Below are positions 7,279-16,254 of a DNA stretch of 33,868 nucleotides, in pieces (the first letter of the stretch is position 1; every line of letters starts with the position of its first letter). The notes beneath the pieces are model-generated. The model searched no databases, was not told the origin of the DNA, and was given only the letters and a program-made list of their open reading frames with translations. Both the position numbers and the translations under genes were made by a program. The stretch is from CAZLKT01 sp964560205 (GTDB taxonomy: Bacteria; Pseudomonadota; Alphaproteobacteria; Holosporales; Holosporaceae), in contig CAZLKT010000009.1 in the NCBI GenBank assembly GCA_964560205.1, positions 1 to 33,868 of the forward strand, in the 5' to 3' direction.

Positions 7279-8140
7279 AACCGTTGTGGTGGTGGCGGGG
7301 TCCACTGCATCTGGAAAGTCAAACTTTGCCCTTCACGAGGCTGCTCGCCACCCCAGCATCATTATCAATGGAGACAGTCAACAGCTTTTTCAAGGATTGT
7401 CCATTTTAACCGCACAGCCCTCTCCGGAAGACCGCCAACACGTCCCCCATCATCTCTATGAGATGTACCCATACAATCATCATGGGCATTCTGTCAGCAC
7501 CTGGGTGGACAGTGTACACGCTCTCATTCACCATGCCCACAAAAAAGGCATCACGCCATGGGTTGTGGGAGGTACAGGCTTTTATCTGGAGACTTTCATG
7601 AAGGGGATGTCCGCTCTTCCGAGCTTTTCCACAGAAGAACAGGACTCTTTTCGTCACACTCTGGTGGAAGTGGCCACACCTGTGCTCTATCAAGATTTAC
7701 AGAAAAAAGACCCGCCATTTTCCGCAAAAATTTCCTCCAATGATCGACAACGAATCCTACGAGGGCTTTTTATTTTTCATGCCACTGGCAAACCCCTTTC
7801 CAGTTTTCATGAAAATCGTCAGGAACCACCACCTTATGATTTCTATAAAATACTCCTGACCCCCTCACGAGAAAATTTTCTTCACTCCATAAAGCGTCGG
7901 TGGCATCAGATGAAGGAACAAGGCGTCATGGAGGAGGTACGCACCTTCTGTGCACATCCTGATTACACTGTATCTCCCCTGTGCAAAGCCATCGGGTTTC
8001 GAGAAATTCTCCAGTATCTTCAAGGACACATCTCTCAGGACACCTTGGACACCCTCTACCTGCAAAAAACCTGCCAATACGCGAAACGTCAGCGGTGTTG
8101 GTTTTCCCATAGATTTCTTCCCCATTGCGCCATATCATAG
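7250..8140 (+). CDS. miaA: tRNA dimethylallyltransferase
   Basis: MiaA transfers a dimethylallyl group to A37 of tRNAs that read UNN codons. With the GTG start at 7250 the product is 296 residues. It shows the P-loop AGSTASGKS (normally GPTASGKS), INGDSQQLF (usually INADSMQVY), PHHLYE, VVGGTGFYLE, RQRILRGLFIF, IGFREIL and the C-terminal CQYAKRQRCWF motif ('TRQYAKRQ.TWF'). The open frame continues upstream to 7013 inside lipA. An ATG at 7175 is an alternative start that would add 25 residues, but GTG at 7250 gives a normal N-terminus (WQKQKFSPKTVVVVAG) and has GGGA upstream. The Ser for Pro change in the P-loop is mild. Overlap with lipA and the 42-base gap to lptG suggest one transcript. Confidence 0.93.
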   Translation: MWQKQKFSPKTVVVVAGSTASGKSNFALHEAARHPSIIINGDSQQLFQGLSILTAQPSPEDRQHVPHHLYEMYPYNHHGHSVSTWVDSVHALIHHAHKKGITPWVVGGTGFYLETFMKGMSALPSFSTEEQDSFRHTLVEVATPVLYQDLQKKDPPFSAKISSNDRQRILRGLFIFHATGKPLSSFHENRQEPPPYDFYKILLTPSRENFLHSIKRRWHQMKEQGVMEEVRTFCAHPDYTVSPLCKAIGFREILQYLQGHISQDTLDTLYLQKTCQYAKRQRCWFSHRFLPHCAIS

Positions 8141-8182
8141 AGACAATATTTTTTTCCTCCAGCATTCCATAAAGGTGGGACG

Positions 8183-9205
8183 GTGCAGCGAATAACGCGA
8201 TATATTTTTCAAAAGTTCTTATGGAATTTTGTGCTCTTCAGTTCCATGATCGCTTTAGTAGCCTGGCTCTTCGAGGTGGTAACACGAAAAAAACCAGACA
8301 GCTTTACCCACGGAGAGTTTTTTTATGAGGTGTTGCTCAAGGTTCCTTTTGTGCTACACAAAGGATTGTTTTTCATCATTTTTGTTGTAACGTGTTTTTC
8401 TCTTTGGGGGTTAGTGCGGTGGCGAGAAAACATCGCCATGTCCTCCTCGGGCTTTTCCTTATGGCAGATGGTCTCCCCTGTTTTCGTCCTCACTTTTTTC
8501 TTCTGTATGGTGGATCTTTTTTATGTTGACCCCCTCAGTCAATCCTTGCTCTTCAAAACAAAAATAACATCTTCCCACGGGCAGATCATGCATTCTGAAA
8601 AAGGGTGGCGGAGAGTACATGTTCCAGACGGAAGTATCCTCTTTTATTTTTCTCCACAGGGGGAAAGCGCATGGTATTTTTTCTCCTCTGATGGACAGTT
8701 TTTACGACAATTTTATGCGAAAAAATACCACACCGACGAGGAGCATATTATTTTGAAAGATGTCTGGGCACTCTACCCTCAAAAAACTCCTCAAAAACTG
8801 GAGGAACTGACGTTAAAAAAACCTTACAACTTCTCTCACAAGGATTTTAGTGTGCATCCCGCCTTCATGTCCTTCACAGAGATTATCTCCCACTTTCTTT
8901 CCTATGACATATCTGGGCGCAATATGTACGTAAAATTTTTTTATCTCCTCAGCACTATATGCACCATCCTTTTCTGTGTGTTTTTTGCGGCGGGGATTGT
9001 CATGGGACACTCTCCCTATAAGAGACGTCTCATAGGAGTGTGTATGGGGGGAGTATTGTGCTTTTTCTTCTATCTTTTCCAGGAATATATATACCTCATT
9101 GCCTTATCTCGATCATATTCTTTTCCCATAGGACTTTTTGGAATCACTCCCCTTGGAATGTTCGGAGCAGCCGTCATATTGTGGACAGAAAAAAACCAGT
9201 GGTGA
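8183..9205 (+). CDS. lptG: LPS export ABC transporter permease LptG (YjgP/YjgQ family)
   Basis: LptG is one of the two permease subunits of LptB2FG, which pulls LPS from the inner membrane into the Lpt bridge. The 340-residue product has the family topology: two N-terminal membrane segments, a third at about 96-113 followed by DPLSQSLL, a periplasmic beta-jellyroll domain (about 120-235), then three more membrane segments to the C-terminus. VRWRENIAMSSSGFSLWQM matches the conserved 'R...E...mra.G.S.......P' coupling-helix region. LptG rather than LptF is chosen from overall pattern and the short C-terminus. Start is GTG at 8183 with AGGTGGGA upstream. No lptF is adjacent, unlike the usual lptFG pair. 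Confidence 0.85.
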   Translation: MQRITRYIFQKFLWNFVLFSSMIALVAWLFEVVTRKKPDSFTHGEFFYEVLLKVPFVLHKGLFFIIFVVTCFSLWGLVRWRENIAMSSSGFSLWQMVSPVFVLTFFFCMVDLFYVDPLSQSLLFKTKITSSHGQIMHSEKGWRRVHVPDGSILFYFSPQGESAWYFFSSDGQFLRQFYAKKYHTDEEHIILKDVWALYPQKTPQKLEELTLKKPYNFSHKDFSVHPAFMSFTEIISHFLSYDISGRNMYVKFFYLLSTICTILFCVFFAAGIVMGHSPYKRRLIGVCMGGVLCFFFYLFQEYIYLIALSRSYSFPIGLFGITPLGMFGAAVILWTEKNQW

Positions 9206-9222
9206 GACTGTTGCCACCACTG
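9189..9222 (-). terminator. Intrinsic terminator for the minus-strand gene at 9365-11458
   Basis: CAGTGGTG (9197-9204) and CACCACTG (9215-9222) form a perfect 8-bp stem with a 10-base loop. Read on the minus strand the hairpin is followed by seven T residues (A tract at 9189-9195). It overlaps the last codons and stop of lptG, so lptG transcripts also carry the hairpin at their 3' end, though without a T tract in that direction. Confidence 0.7.
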
Positions 9223-9364
9223 CGCACAAAATGAATAATTCTTTCATGACTCTTATGTCAACTCAAGGGCTTTGCTTTTTGCCGAGAATGAGCCTGACCT
9301 TTGTCTTTGTTCAGCCTCTTCAATTTCTTCATGAGAACCTTTGTTCTCCGGGGCGACAAATGAG

Positions 9365-11458
9365 TCAAACAAACTTGAGCCATGATCTCGTTGTTTTTCT
9401 TTTAGATTGAGGGATATTTCCATCTTTAACAGAACCTCCCTGCATTTTCTTCTTCTTGGAATTGTATGCCTCTATTTCTTTATCTTCCTGCTCTTTAGAG
9501 CTAAAATTAAAAAAGAACCTTCCCTCTACACTTTTTTTTTGTTGCTCTTCTCTTAGTTGGTCTGATACATCGAAGTTTACGGATCTTATACTTTGAGTAC
9601 TTTTATGCATTTCTTCAATAGGTTGATTCTGTTGTATCTTTAACTTCTTTTTCTCCCCTACTAACGGTATCTCCTCATCATGTTCATCCATGACTCCAAC
9701 AGGCTCATTACCATTCCCTACCACATCCAAATCCAAAACACCCTTCACTTTTGTTTTCAAAAAGTTCTTATAGCTACGAACATCAGCCTCTGTGATCAGA
9801 GGACCTTGTGAATCGTAACTATTTCTTTTGTATTTGAATACATGCAATACACTTTCCATGAAAGACTCTATCTCTTTATATTCGTCAAGATAGCTTAATA
9901 ATTGTAAATCATCATCAGAAGCAGTCCCATTATTAGTAATTTTGTCAATTTCTTTCATTTTTTCTTGAACAATTCTTTTTATATAAGTTATGTCTCCATA
10001 ATCAAATTTTTCCATTTTATTAAGGTTGTAATAGTGTTCATTAGTATTAAAACTGTCAAATTTCACAGTACGTTCAAGGTCTTTCATGTCCTTATCAGAC
10101 TGTATTATCCTACCATCCACGGCGGACAGGATCCACGGCAGCGAGACTATTTTTTCATCTAACTTACTCCCAGCAGAGCCCTGTGTGGCTCCTCTCACAA
10201 AATCAGGATCATTCTCAACATTCTCCTTCCCTTCCTCGTACCGCTCTTCCTGTCTTTCTTCACCACTTCCCCTTTCTGATATTTCCTCCTCCACCACATC
10301 CTTCGTTTCTGTTTTCAAAAGGAGCTGATCAGATTCCAAACCACCTGTGACTGCTAACTTCGAGCCTCCTTTCTTCCCTCTTGCGATTTCTTTCTTATTT
10401 ATTTTGATTTGTTTTTCTAATATGTCAATTTCTTCTGCATATTTTTTTATATCTTTTTCCAATAAAAACTTCTCACCATCATCACTAGAAGCATGAAGTT
10501 TCTTTTCATATAAAAATTTGTTTTTATAAAGATTATCTTTCTGTATGTTCAGTTCTTGAAGATAATCACTCGGATCTCCCATTTTTTCAGGGTCAAAATA
10601 CTTTCCCTGACCCTCTCCTTTGGCCACATCCTTCGAAGAGAAGATCACCGGAGGAGCATCGTCTTCCTTCTCTTTCTGGCCCCCCTGGCCCCCCCTTGGG
10701 CCCCATAAAAATGATTTTATGTCCTCCCATTTCGTGTAAAGTACATACCCTCCTCCTGCCAATAATCCTAAGCCACCTAGTAGATTCATTGACATCATTG
10801 AGCCAAAACCTTTACCATCATCCACTGGTAACATAGGAAATGACTGTACGCTGCCACTATCGCTGCCCTTCGATTGATCAACTTTCTGCTGATCAGGTTC
10901 TGGTGTCGGTAACACCTTGCTCCTCCATGGATCAACGTGCTGGTCCACAGATTTTTTATTATCCGGCACTGAAGGTAAGCCTAACATAGAAAATAGCGAT
11001 GACGTATCCCTGCTATAACTCATATATGGATTATAGCCTCCCATGGATTGATCAACTTGCTTATGACCAGCAGCCGTAGAATCTCTGCGCTCCTCTTTTT
11101 TAGCCATGATGGAAGACATTATACCCCATCCCCCCAGAGCTGCCATACCTCTCAAAAATACAGGATATGACAAAAAGGCCTGTATAGAAGAAAAAGGGCC
11201 CCCCTTCTTTTTTCCTCCCTGTACACTCTCTTTCGTTTTTTCTTCCTTTTTTCCCTTGTCATCCTGCTTTTTTTTCACGAAGGATTTTTTTGAGCCAGAT
11301 TTTGAGCTATAATCTACCCCTTTCTGAAGAGGAACAGACCCTTCTGCCCTCGATGGACTCCCCCTTTCGCTATTCCTAAGAGCATGCCCATCCCCTATAA
11401 TTACAGAAAAAAGCAATAAAAATAAATATTGAGCTAATATAATGTTTTTATTTTTCAT
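9365..11458 (-). CDS. Secreted, membrane-anchored coiled-coil protein (paralogue of 11706-13379)
   Basis: Unrecognised protein of 697 residues. Residues 1-26 are a signal peptide (LAQYLFLLLFSVIIGDGHA). A Lys/Gly-rich basic segment follows, then a hydrophobic stretch FSSIQAFLSYPVFLRGMAAL (about 90-110) running into GGWGIMSSIMA. A Ser/Asp/Pro-rich linker follows with repeated KVDQS/SVDQH-like motifs, then a Gly-rich membrane segment MNLLGGLGLLAGGGYVLYTK (about 224-243), and a long charged helical region with coiled-coil character (KDIKKYAEEIDILEKQIKIN). The neighbour at 11706-13379 has the same architecture and similar hydrophobic segments (FSFLQAFVPKASTLLKGAVF; GILGLSYGVYKNWDNIKGW against YVLYTKWEDIKSF), so the two are paralogues. 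ATG at 11458 is preferred to the TTG at 11464. Exported protein of unknown function. Confidence 0.8.
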   Translation of the reverse strand: MKNKNIILAQYLFLLLFSVIIGDGHALRNSERGSPSRAEGSVPLQKGVDYSSKSGSKKSFVKKKQDDKGKKEEKTKESVQGGKKKGGPFSSIQAFLSYPVFLRGMAALGGWGIMSSIMAKKEERRDSTAAGHKQVDQSMGGYNPYMSYSRDTSSLFSMLGLPSVPDNKKSVDQHVDPWRSKVLPTPEPDQQKVDQSKGSDSGSVQSFPMLPVDDGKGFGSMMSMNLLGGLGLLAGGGYVLYTKWEDIKSFLWGPRGGQGGQKEKEDDAPPVIFSSKDVAKGEGQGKYFDPEKMGDPSDYLQELNIQKDNLYKNKFLYEKKLHASSDDGEKFLLEKDIKKYAEEIDILEKQIKINKKEIARGKKGGSKLAVTGGLESDQLLLKTETKDVVEEEISERGSGEERQEERYEEGKENVENDPDFVRGATQGSAGSKLDEKIVSLPWILSAVDGRIIQSDKDMKDLERTVKFDSFNTNEHYYNLNKMEKFDYGDITYIKRIVQEKMKEIDKITNNGTASDDDLQLLSYLDEYKEIESFMESVLHVFKYKRNSYDSQGPLITEADVRSYKNFLKTKVKGVLDLDVVGNGNEPVGVMDEHDEEIPLVGEKKKLKIQQNQPIEEMHKSTQSIRSVNFDVSDQLREEQQKKSVEGRFFFNFSSKEQEDKEIEAYNSKKKKMQGGSVKDGNIPQSKRKTTRSWLKFV

Positions 11459-11485
11459 AAACAATGCAAGTAAAAAAACATTTTT

Positions 11486-11514
11486 ATTATACTGTGTTTT
11501 TTCTTCTATGTCAA
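11486..11514 (-). promoter_or_regulatory. Consensus sigma-70 promoter for the gene at 9365-11458
   Basis: On the minus strand, TTGACA (11509-11514), 17 bases, TATAAT (11486-11491): a perfect match to both boxes with ideal spacing. The -10 lies about 28 bases before the ATG at 11458. A strong constitutive promoter is expected. Confidence 0.8.
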
Positions 11515-11705
11515 GATGTAAGTAAATTTTTTAAACCTGGAAGCCATTTATTTTATTCTTCATGGAAACTGTTTCGCTTTTCGGAGAAGATGGCTCCTTT
11601 GCTTTTTTTCTTTTGGAGAGCTCTGTGGAAGCAGGTAAAGAGTCAGAAACCCGAAAGTCCCCCAAAACTGCGAACCGGCCTTTTGTTTTTCGGCCCCTTT
11701 TGGTC

Positions 11706-13379
11706 CTAGAAAGAGTAAAAATCAGTTCGGTCATCATCTTTGTGCTCCACTAAAGCAGCACCCACCTGTGCGTCCAATTGCTCCAGATTCTCTTTTGTAA
11801 GTTTGCTTCTGATGATTTTGTCTTCGTCATCGATGTCTATCTTCTTTTCATTTTCATTGTCAATCAAATTCTTGAAACATATCAACCCAGAATGCATGCT
11901 TTCCACTCTCTCTCTGAGATCACTATTTTTCTTCTCTACATCAGAGAGAATATCATCTGCACCCTTAGCCCCCATAGGAATACGTGAATCACCGATACGA
12001 AGAAAATCCAGCGCACTACCCATTCTTTTCTCCAAAGCGAGCAAAGTCTCTTGCGCTTTTTTAGGGTACGTACCACCTATGCCCTCAATGCTTATATGAG
12101 AAGATCCGAAATTCTCCTCTGCACCAATCATTCCTTCAGCACATGCAAAACATTCATCCTTAACTTTTTGAAACTCTTTTTCTATGTCATCGATTTCCTT
12201 TTCAATGTTGTTCAAGCTCAATTCCTCCCCCCTCTCTTTCATTTCTTTTTCTATACTTCCCAGCTCTTTCAACATGGTTTCTATTTCCCCCGCTCTCTTC
12301 TTCAGGTTCTCTTTTGTTTTTTGCAAATAATCAGACCTGTCCATACATTCCAAAAATTCGCTCACTTGAGGTTTCCGATCTCTTTCCACCTCTTCCCAAC
12401 CATTAAAACTGTAGATGCTTTCTATGGCTGAATTCTGTTGAATAACACCCTGTTCAGCATCAAAAAGTTTTCTTCTTAAGTTTGTCAAAGTTTCTTGTGC
12501 CACTTCATCCGTCTTAGTACGCACAGATTCACGCATCTCATTGATTTTACTATTAATATCCGCGAACTCGCGCTCCAACTTCTCGTAATTTTCTTTCGCC
12601 TTTTTTTCATTCTCTTGTCTTTCACTTCTATGTTTTTCAAGAGTTTTTTCTTTTTTTCTGTCTCGGCTTATTTTTGTTATCCAACCTTTAATATTGTCCC
12701 AGTTCTTGTATACCCCATAACTCAAACCTAAAATACCCAGTACTGTTACTGGCACAATAAAATCCAACCCTATAGTACCGCTCATAGTACCATCATCAAT
12801 CATCCTCCATTTTGTGTCTCCCTTCATGGTACCATTACCAGTCATTCTCCCTTCTGTGCCTCCCTTCATGGTACCATTACCAGTCATTCTCCCTTCTGTG
12901 GTGCCGTTTGTGGTACCAGCACCAATAGGAGGACTGACTTTTTTTGCAGTCCCTTTATTGTGCTCAACTATCTTCATTACAGGCTTTATTATAGATCCTT
13001 CTTGAAATTCTTTACCCTGTTTGAGATCGTCTCCCCCTATCCTCTCTGAGCTCCCCTCCCCCCCCCTCATGTTGGGTTTTCTCATGATGAAATCTCCCGC
13101 GGTCCATCCTCCCAGAAATACCGCACCTTTCAAAAGGGTAGAGGCTTTTGGCACAAAAGCTTGTAAGAAAGAAAAACGTCCTATTTTCTTTCCTACCTTC
13201 TGTTCACCGCATTGTATTTTTTTCTTCTTCTTACTCCTGCCCCCCCTTCCCCTCTTATGTGATACTAACTTAGACCCTTTGAGTCCAGGACTTTCATTTT
13301 TTCTTTCAGGTATGGCATACCCATTCATTGCATTCATACACAACAAAAAAAAATAACAGAGAAAACACTTTTTTTTCAT
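11706..13379 (-). CDS. Secreted, membrane-anchored coiled-coil protein (paralogue of 9365-11458)
   Basis: Unrecognised protein of 557 residues. Its signal peptide (MKKKCFLCYFFLLCMNAMNG then YA) closely resembles those of the right-hand array. A very basic segment (KRGRGGRSKKKKK) follows, then a hydrophobic region FSFLQAFVPKASTLLKGAVF running into LGGWTAGDF. Next comes a Thr/Gly/Met tandem repeat (TEGRMTGNGTMKGG, about residues 160-205), a membrane segment at about 212-232 (FIVPVTVLGILGLSYGVY), then about 320 residues of strongly helical, Glu/Lys-rich coiled coil. The order of elements matches the neighbour at 9365-11458. Start at ATG 13379, with GGGAGGG upstream and a near-consensus promoter at 13399-13427; an upstream frame extension contains no better start. 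Function unknown. Confidence 0.8.
   Translation of the reverse strand: MKKKCFLCYFFLLCMNAMNGYAIPERKNESPGLKGSKLVSHKRGRGGRSKKKKKIQCGEQKVGKKIGRFSFLQAFVPKASTLLKGAVFLGGWTAGDFIMRKPNMRGGEGSSERIGGDDLKQGKEFQEGSIIKPVMKIVEHNKGTAKKVSPPIGAGTTNGTTEGRMTGNGTMKGGTEGRMTGNGTMKGDTKWRMIDDGTMSGTIGLDFIVPVTVLGILGLSYGVYKNWDNIKGWITKISRDRKKEKTLEKHRSERQENEKKAKENYEKLEREFADINSKINEMRESVRTKTDEVAQETLTNLRRKLFDAEQGVIQQNSAIESIYSFNGWEEVERDRKPQVSEFLECMDRSDYLQKTKENLKKRAGEIETMLKELGSIEKEMKERGEELSLNNIEKEIDDIEKEFQKVKDECFACAEGMIGAEENFGSSHISIEGIGGTYPKKAQETLLALEKRMGSALDFLRIGDSRIPMGAKGADDILSDVEKKNSDLRERVESMHSGLICFKNLIDNENEKKIDIDDEDKIIRSKLTKENLEQLDAQVGAALVEHKDDDRTDFYSF
12776..12901 (-). repeat. 42-bp in-frame tandem repeat in the gene at 11706-13379
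   Basis: Two adjacent, almost identical 42-bp units (12818-12859 and 12860-12901) begin CTCCCTTCATGGTACCATTA. A third degenerate unit lies at about 12776-12817. Each encodes a 14-residue unit of the type TEGRMTGNGTMKGG. The high identity points to recent expansion by slippage. Confidence 0.75.
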
Positions 13380-13398
13380 AAAAAAACCCTCCCTGTCG

Positions 13399-13427
13399 AT
13401 TTTACACATCTTTTTATTTTGTGTCAA
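13399..13427 (-). promoter_or_regulatory. Near-consensus sigma-70 promoter for the gene at 11706-13379
   Basis: On the minus strand, TTGACA (13422-13427), 17 bases, TAAAAT (13399-13404). The -10 lies about 20 bases before the start ATG at 13379, so the leader is short. Confidence 0.7.
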
Positions 13428-14051
13428 TATTAACCAAATTATATAAATTATTAGTTATTTTCCCCTCAGAATTACGCAACTCACTTTTTTCGAGTTGTTA
13501 TGTTTTTTTTCAGGCCCTCATGGTTTCGTTCCTCCAAAGCCTTTTAGGTCAAGGTGATAATCAAGAAGCTTTTGCATCACCACACCCTTCAATATCAGAA
13601 ATGTCTCTGTCATAAAGAGAAAATCATTATATTAATAAAAAAATAAAAATCATTCATTTTATTTAGTTCTACTTTAATACAACATATCACTTCAAGAGAA
13701 CTGCCCCACGAAAAGCATGATCACGATATGCAAAGCATTTCCACTCAGTTTATATGGACAAAAAAATATTATTATACTGATAAAAATTCTAAAATAATAC
13801 ATCTTGTTAAATTTTGTATAAAAAATAAAACAAGAAAAAACAGATAGAAAAAAGAAAAAAACACTCTTATCTTTTTATAAAAAAAAATTTCACTAGATCA
13901 CAAGGAAAAACCCTTACAAAAACAATAAAAGAGCATTTTCTCTTCATATGAAAAAAAAAGTATGCTATCTTGATATCAGGTAATTTTTTCATGATGGATT
14001 TTTGTTATGATGAACTCTCTCCAGCAGGAAGATACGAAGCGAAAGGAAAAA
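13428..14051. other. Intergenic region upstream of ftsZ
   Basis: Very A/T-rich stretch between the divergent genes. I see no convincing protein gene or RNA. A more GC-balanced patch at about 13500-13620 contains a 31-codon minus-strand frame (13518-13613) without recognised similarity and could be a remnant. The ftsZ promoter should lie in the right half; TATGCT at about 13971 is only a weak -10 candidate. Confidence 0.45.
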
Positions 14052-15632
14052 ATGTCAGTAGAAAAACCCAAAATTTCCGCCATTGTCCCGCCAAAACTTG
14101 CCGTTGTTGGTGTTGGTGGTGCCGGAGGAAATGCCATTAACACCATGATCGAGAAAAAGCTTGAGGGGGTAAAGTTTTTGGTGTGCAACACTGATGCACA
14201 GGCTTTGGAAAAATCTCTTTGTGCTGAAGAGCTTCGCATCCATCTCGGGGCTGATGTGACGAGGGGACTTGGAGCCGGGGCAGAGCCAGAGGTTGGTCGG
14301 CAAGCAGCAGAAATGACTGTAGACGAAGTCATGGAGAAGCTGGAAGGAGTTCACATGGTATTTTTTTCCGCTGGCATGGGGGGCGGAACCGGGACAGGGG
14401 CAACACCTGTTTTAGCAGCGGCAGCCCGTGCAAAGGGGATTTTAACTGTGGGTGTGGTCAATAAACCATTTTCCTTTGAAGGTGTGAAAAGAATGGAAAT
14501 TGCTGAGAGAGGCGTGCAGGAGCTTCGAGAAAATGTGGACACTTTGTTGGTGATTCCTAACCAACATCTCTTTCGCCTTGCAACCCCCACCACAGAACTG
14601 AAAAAAGCCTTTGCCATGGCGGATGATGTACTGTACTTTGCGGTACGTACCTTCACAGACCTCATGATTAAGCACGGTATTGTGAACTTAGATTTTGCCG
14701 ATGTATGTACGGTCATGAAAAACATCAGGGGAAAAGCCATGATGGGAACAGGAGAAGCCAGTGGCGAAAATCGTGCCATTGAAGCGGCGGAAAAGGCCAT
14801 AGGGGGGCTTTTGCTGGATGATATATCGGTGAAAGGTGCAAGGGCAGCCCTCATTAACATTGTGGGCGGTGAAGACATTACACTCTATGAAATAGACGAG
14901 GCCATCAGCCGCGTGAAGCAAGAAGTGGACAGGGATGCGCGATCATCTTTAGATCCGGCACACATTCTCTTTGGGGCCACCCTCGATCCTGAGATCACAG
15001 GGGGCATCATCCGAGTTTCTGTCGTGGCCACTGGTATTGAAGCAGAAGACAGCACGTCCTCCTCATCTGCTCTCACCTCTGCAGCTTCTGCGGAATCACC
15101 TGATGAGAAAACAAAAGCTGATGCGGCGCCCTCTCCTTTCGCAAAAACCTCTGACTCCGAAAACTCTTTTGAGGAAAATTTCCAGAGTTTGGGAAGGTCT
15201 CATAAGAATTTTTCCATGGATCAGGGACATTTTTCCTCCTTCTCCTTACAGGAAGAGGAAGAAATTTTTGGTTCAGAGTCAGCGCGAGACGCTTCGGAGA
15301 AAAGAATGGACTATCAGGATTTTTCCTTTGCAAAATCCCATGCGCCTCGTAAGCGTTCTTTTTTTCAAAGACTCATGGGGCTGGGAAAGGAAAAGCCTGA
15401 AGAAAGGCAGGGAACTTTTTCTGGAAAAAATGCAGACCCTACATTTCCTACTGGAAAACCTGCTTCTGGAAGAGGCGACCACACATCACCGGCTGCTGGA
15501 CCTCAACAAGACGATGGGCAGCACTCTGTAAAAGTTTTTCCCTCCTTCCCCGACACCTCAGATAATTTCAATCCTGAAGAAAATCTCGATGTGCCAGCGT
15601 TTCTTCGTCAAAAAGGAAAAAACTCTCAATAG
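14052..15632 (+). CDS. ftsZ: Cell division protein FtsZ
   Basis: Tubulin-like GTPase that polymerises into the division ring at midcell. The GTPase domain has KLAVVGVGGAGGNAINTM at the N-terminus, CNTDAQAL, the tubulin signature GMGGGTGTGATPVLA, NVDTLLVIPNQHL, and a C-terminal GTPase-activating domain with NIVGGEDITLYEIDEA and IIRVSVVATGI. A long Ser/Glu-rich disordered linker of roughly 180 residues follows, then the conserved C-terminal peptide LDVPAFLRQKGKNSQ that binds FtsA/ZipA-type tethers. With the start at 14052 (AAAGGAA ribosome site 5 bases upstream) the protein has 526 residues and a normal N-terminus. The frame also permits ATG at 14007, adding 15 residues. The long linker is typical of alphaproteobacteria. 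The usual neighbours ftsA and ftsQ are absent. Confidence 0.97.
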   Translation: MSVEKPKISAIVPPKLAVVGVGGAGGNAINTMIEKKLEGVKFLVCNTDAQALEKSLCAEELRIHLGADVTRGLGAGAEPEVGRQAAEMTVDEVMEKLEGVHMVFFSAGMGGGTGTGATPVLAAAARAKGILTVGVVNKPFSFEGVKRMEIAERGVQELRENVDTLLVIPNQHLFRLATPTTELKKAFAMADDVLYFAVRTFTDLMIKHGIVNLDFADVCTVMKNIRGKAMMGTGEASGENRAIEAAEKAIGGLLLDDISVKGARAALINIVGGEDITLYEIDEAISRVKQEVDRDARSSLDPAHILFGATLDPEITGGIIRVSVVATGIEAEDSTSSSSALTSAASAESPDEKTKADAAPSPFAKTSDSENSFEENFQSLGRSHKNFSMDQGHFSSFSLQEEEEIFGSESARDASEKRMDYQDFSFAKSHAPRKRSFFQRLMGLGKEKPEERQGTFSGKNADPTFPTGKPASGRGDHTSPAAGPQQDDGQHSVKVFPSFPDTSDNFNPEENLDVPAFLRQKGKNSQ

Positions 15633-15786
15633 ATTTTCAGACATCACTGAGAGTCTTCCATCTTTTTCCTCCGTCATCGGCCATGGAGCCATGACCTTTT
15701 ATATCCGTGGAAAACATGTCCTCTCTTGCCAACTCTGCCAATGGAACATATAATGGCCACATCCATGTAATGGAGAGGGAAGTGCT

Positions 15787-16197
15787 GTGAAAAAATCTTT
15801 TAAAGTGGAAAAGCTCATTCGTGATGGCATGCAGGACCATCTCAAGGCGAAAAATATCAATGTTTTTCAAGAAGTTATAGAGCACCCACTGTATATCGAA
15901 AAATTAGGAGACAAACTTGTAGAAGAATCGTTTGAAGTGGCCCGCGCGGTTTCCCATGAAGAACGCAAAGAGGAGCTGGCTGATCTACTGGAGGTGGTGT
16001 CCGCGCTATGCACAGCATGTGATTATGCTTTAGAGGACATTGTGGCTCTTCAAAAGAAAAAAAGAGAAGAGCGAGGAGGTTTCCAGCAAAAGGTCTACTG
16101 CTCTCATATGGAGATGGACAGTGATAATCCTTGCATCAGCTATTACACGCAACGGCCAGAAGAGTATCCTGAAATATTGCCGGAGCCATCTGCATAA
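15787..16197 (+). CDS. MazG/HisE-like nucleotide pyrophosphohydrolase
   Basis: The 136-residue product has the all-alpha NTP-pyrophosphohydrolase pattern. It starts KVEKLIRDGMQDHLK (compare 'LVRDKIPEII'), then KLGDKLVEESFEVARA and EERKEELADLLEVVSALC, which supply the E..E and E..D metal ligands (EExxE-like and ExxD). It ends with a KKKREERGGF motif typical of a subgroup of predicted phosphoribosyl-ATP pyrophosphohydrolase-like house-cleaning enzymes. About 35 residues follow the motif without clear homology. Such enzymes hydrolyse non-canonical or excess nucleotides; no other his genes are nearby, so histidine synthesis is unlikely. GTG start at 15787 with GGAGAGGGA upstream. It lies 154 bases after ftsZ and just before tRNA-Val. 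Confidence 0.8.
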   Translation: MKKSFKVEKLIRDGMQDHLKAKNINVFQEVIEHPLYIEKLGDKLVEESFEVARAVSHEERKEELADLLEVVSALCTACDYALEDIVALQKKKREERGGFQQKVYCSHMEMDSDNPCISYYTQRPEEYPEILPEPSA

Positions 16198-16216
16198 ACT
16201 TTTTATTTTTGGTTTC

Positions 16217-16245
16217 TTGACAGTCCATACTTTGTCTTTTACTCT
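16217..16245 (+). promoter_or_regulatory. Promoter of tRNA-Val
   Basis: TTGACA (16217-16222) is a perfect -35. After 17 bases comes TACTCT (16240-16245), a weaker -10. Transcription would start within a few bases of the tRNA 5' end at 16255. Confidence 0.55.
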
Positions 16246-16254
16246 TTGAACATG

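Noticed and set aside
11531..11737. Minus-strand 68-codon frame in the spacer between the two secreted paralogues
   Set aside because: Starts inside the upstream gene in another frame, lacks a ribosome site, and has a composition expected of a shadow frame.
13518..13613. Short minus-strand frame reading MTETFLILKGVVMQKLLDYH and ending GGTKP
   Set aside because: Only 31 codons, no clear ribosome site, no recognised similarity; possibly a remnant but not supportable as a gene.
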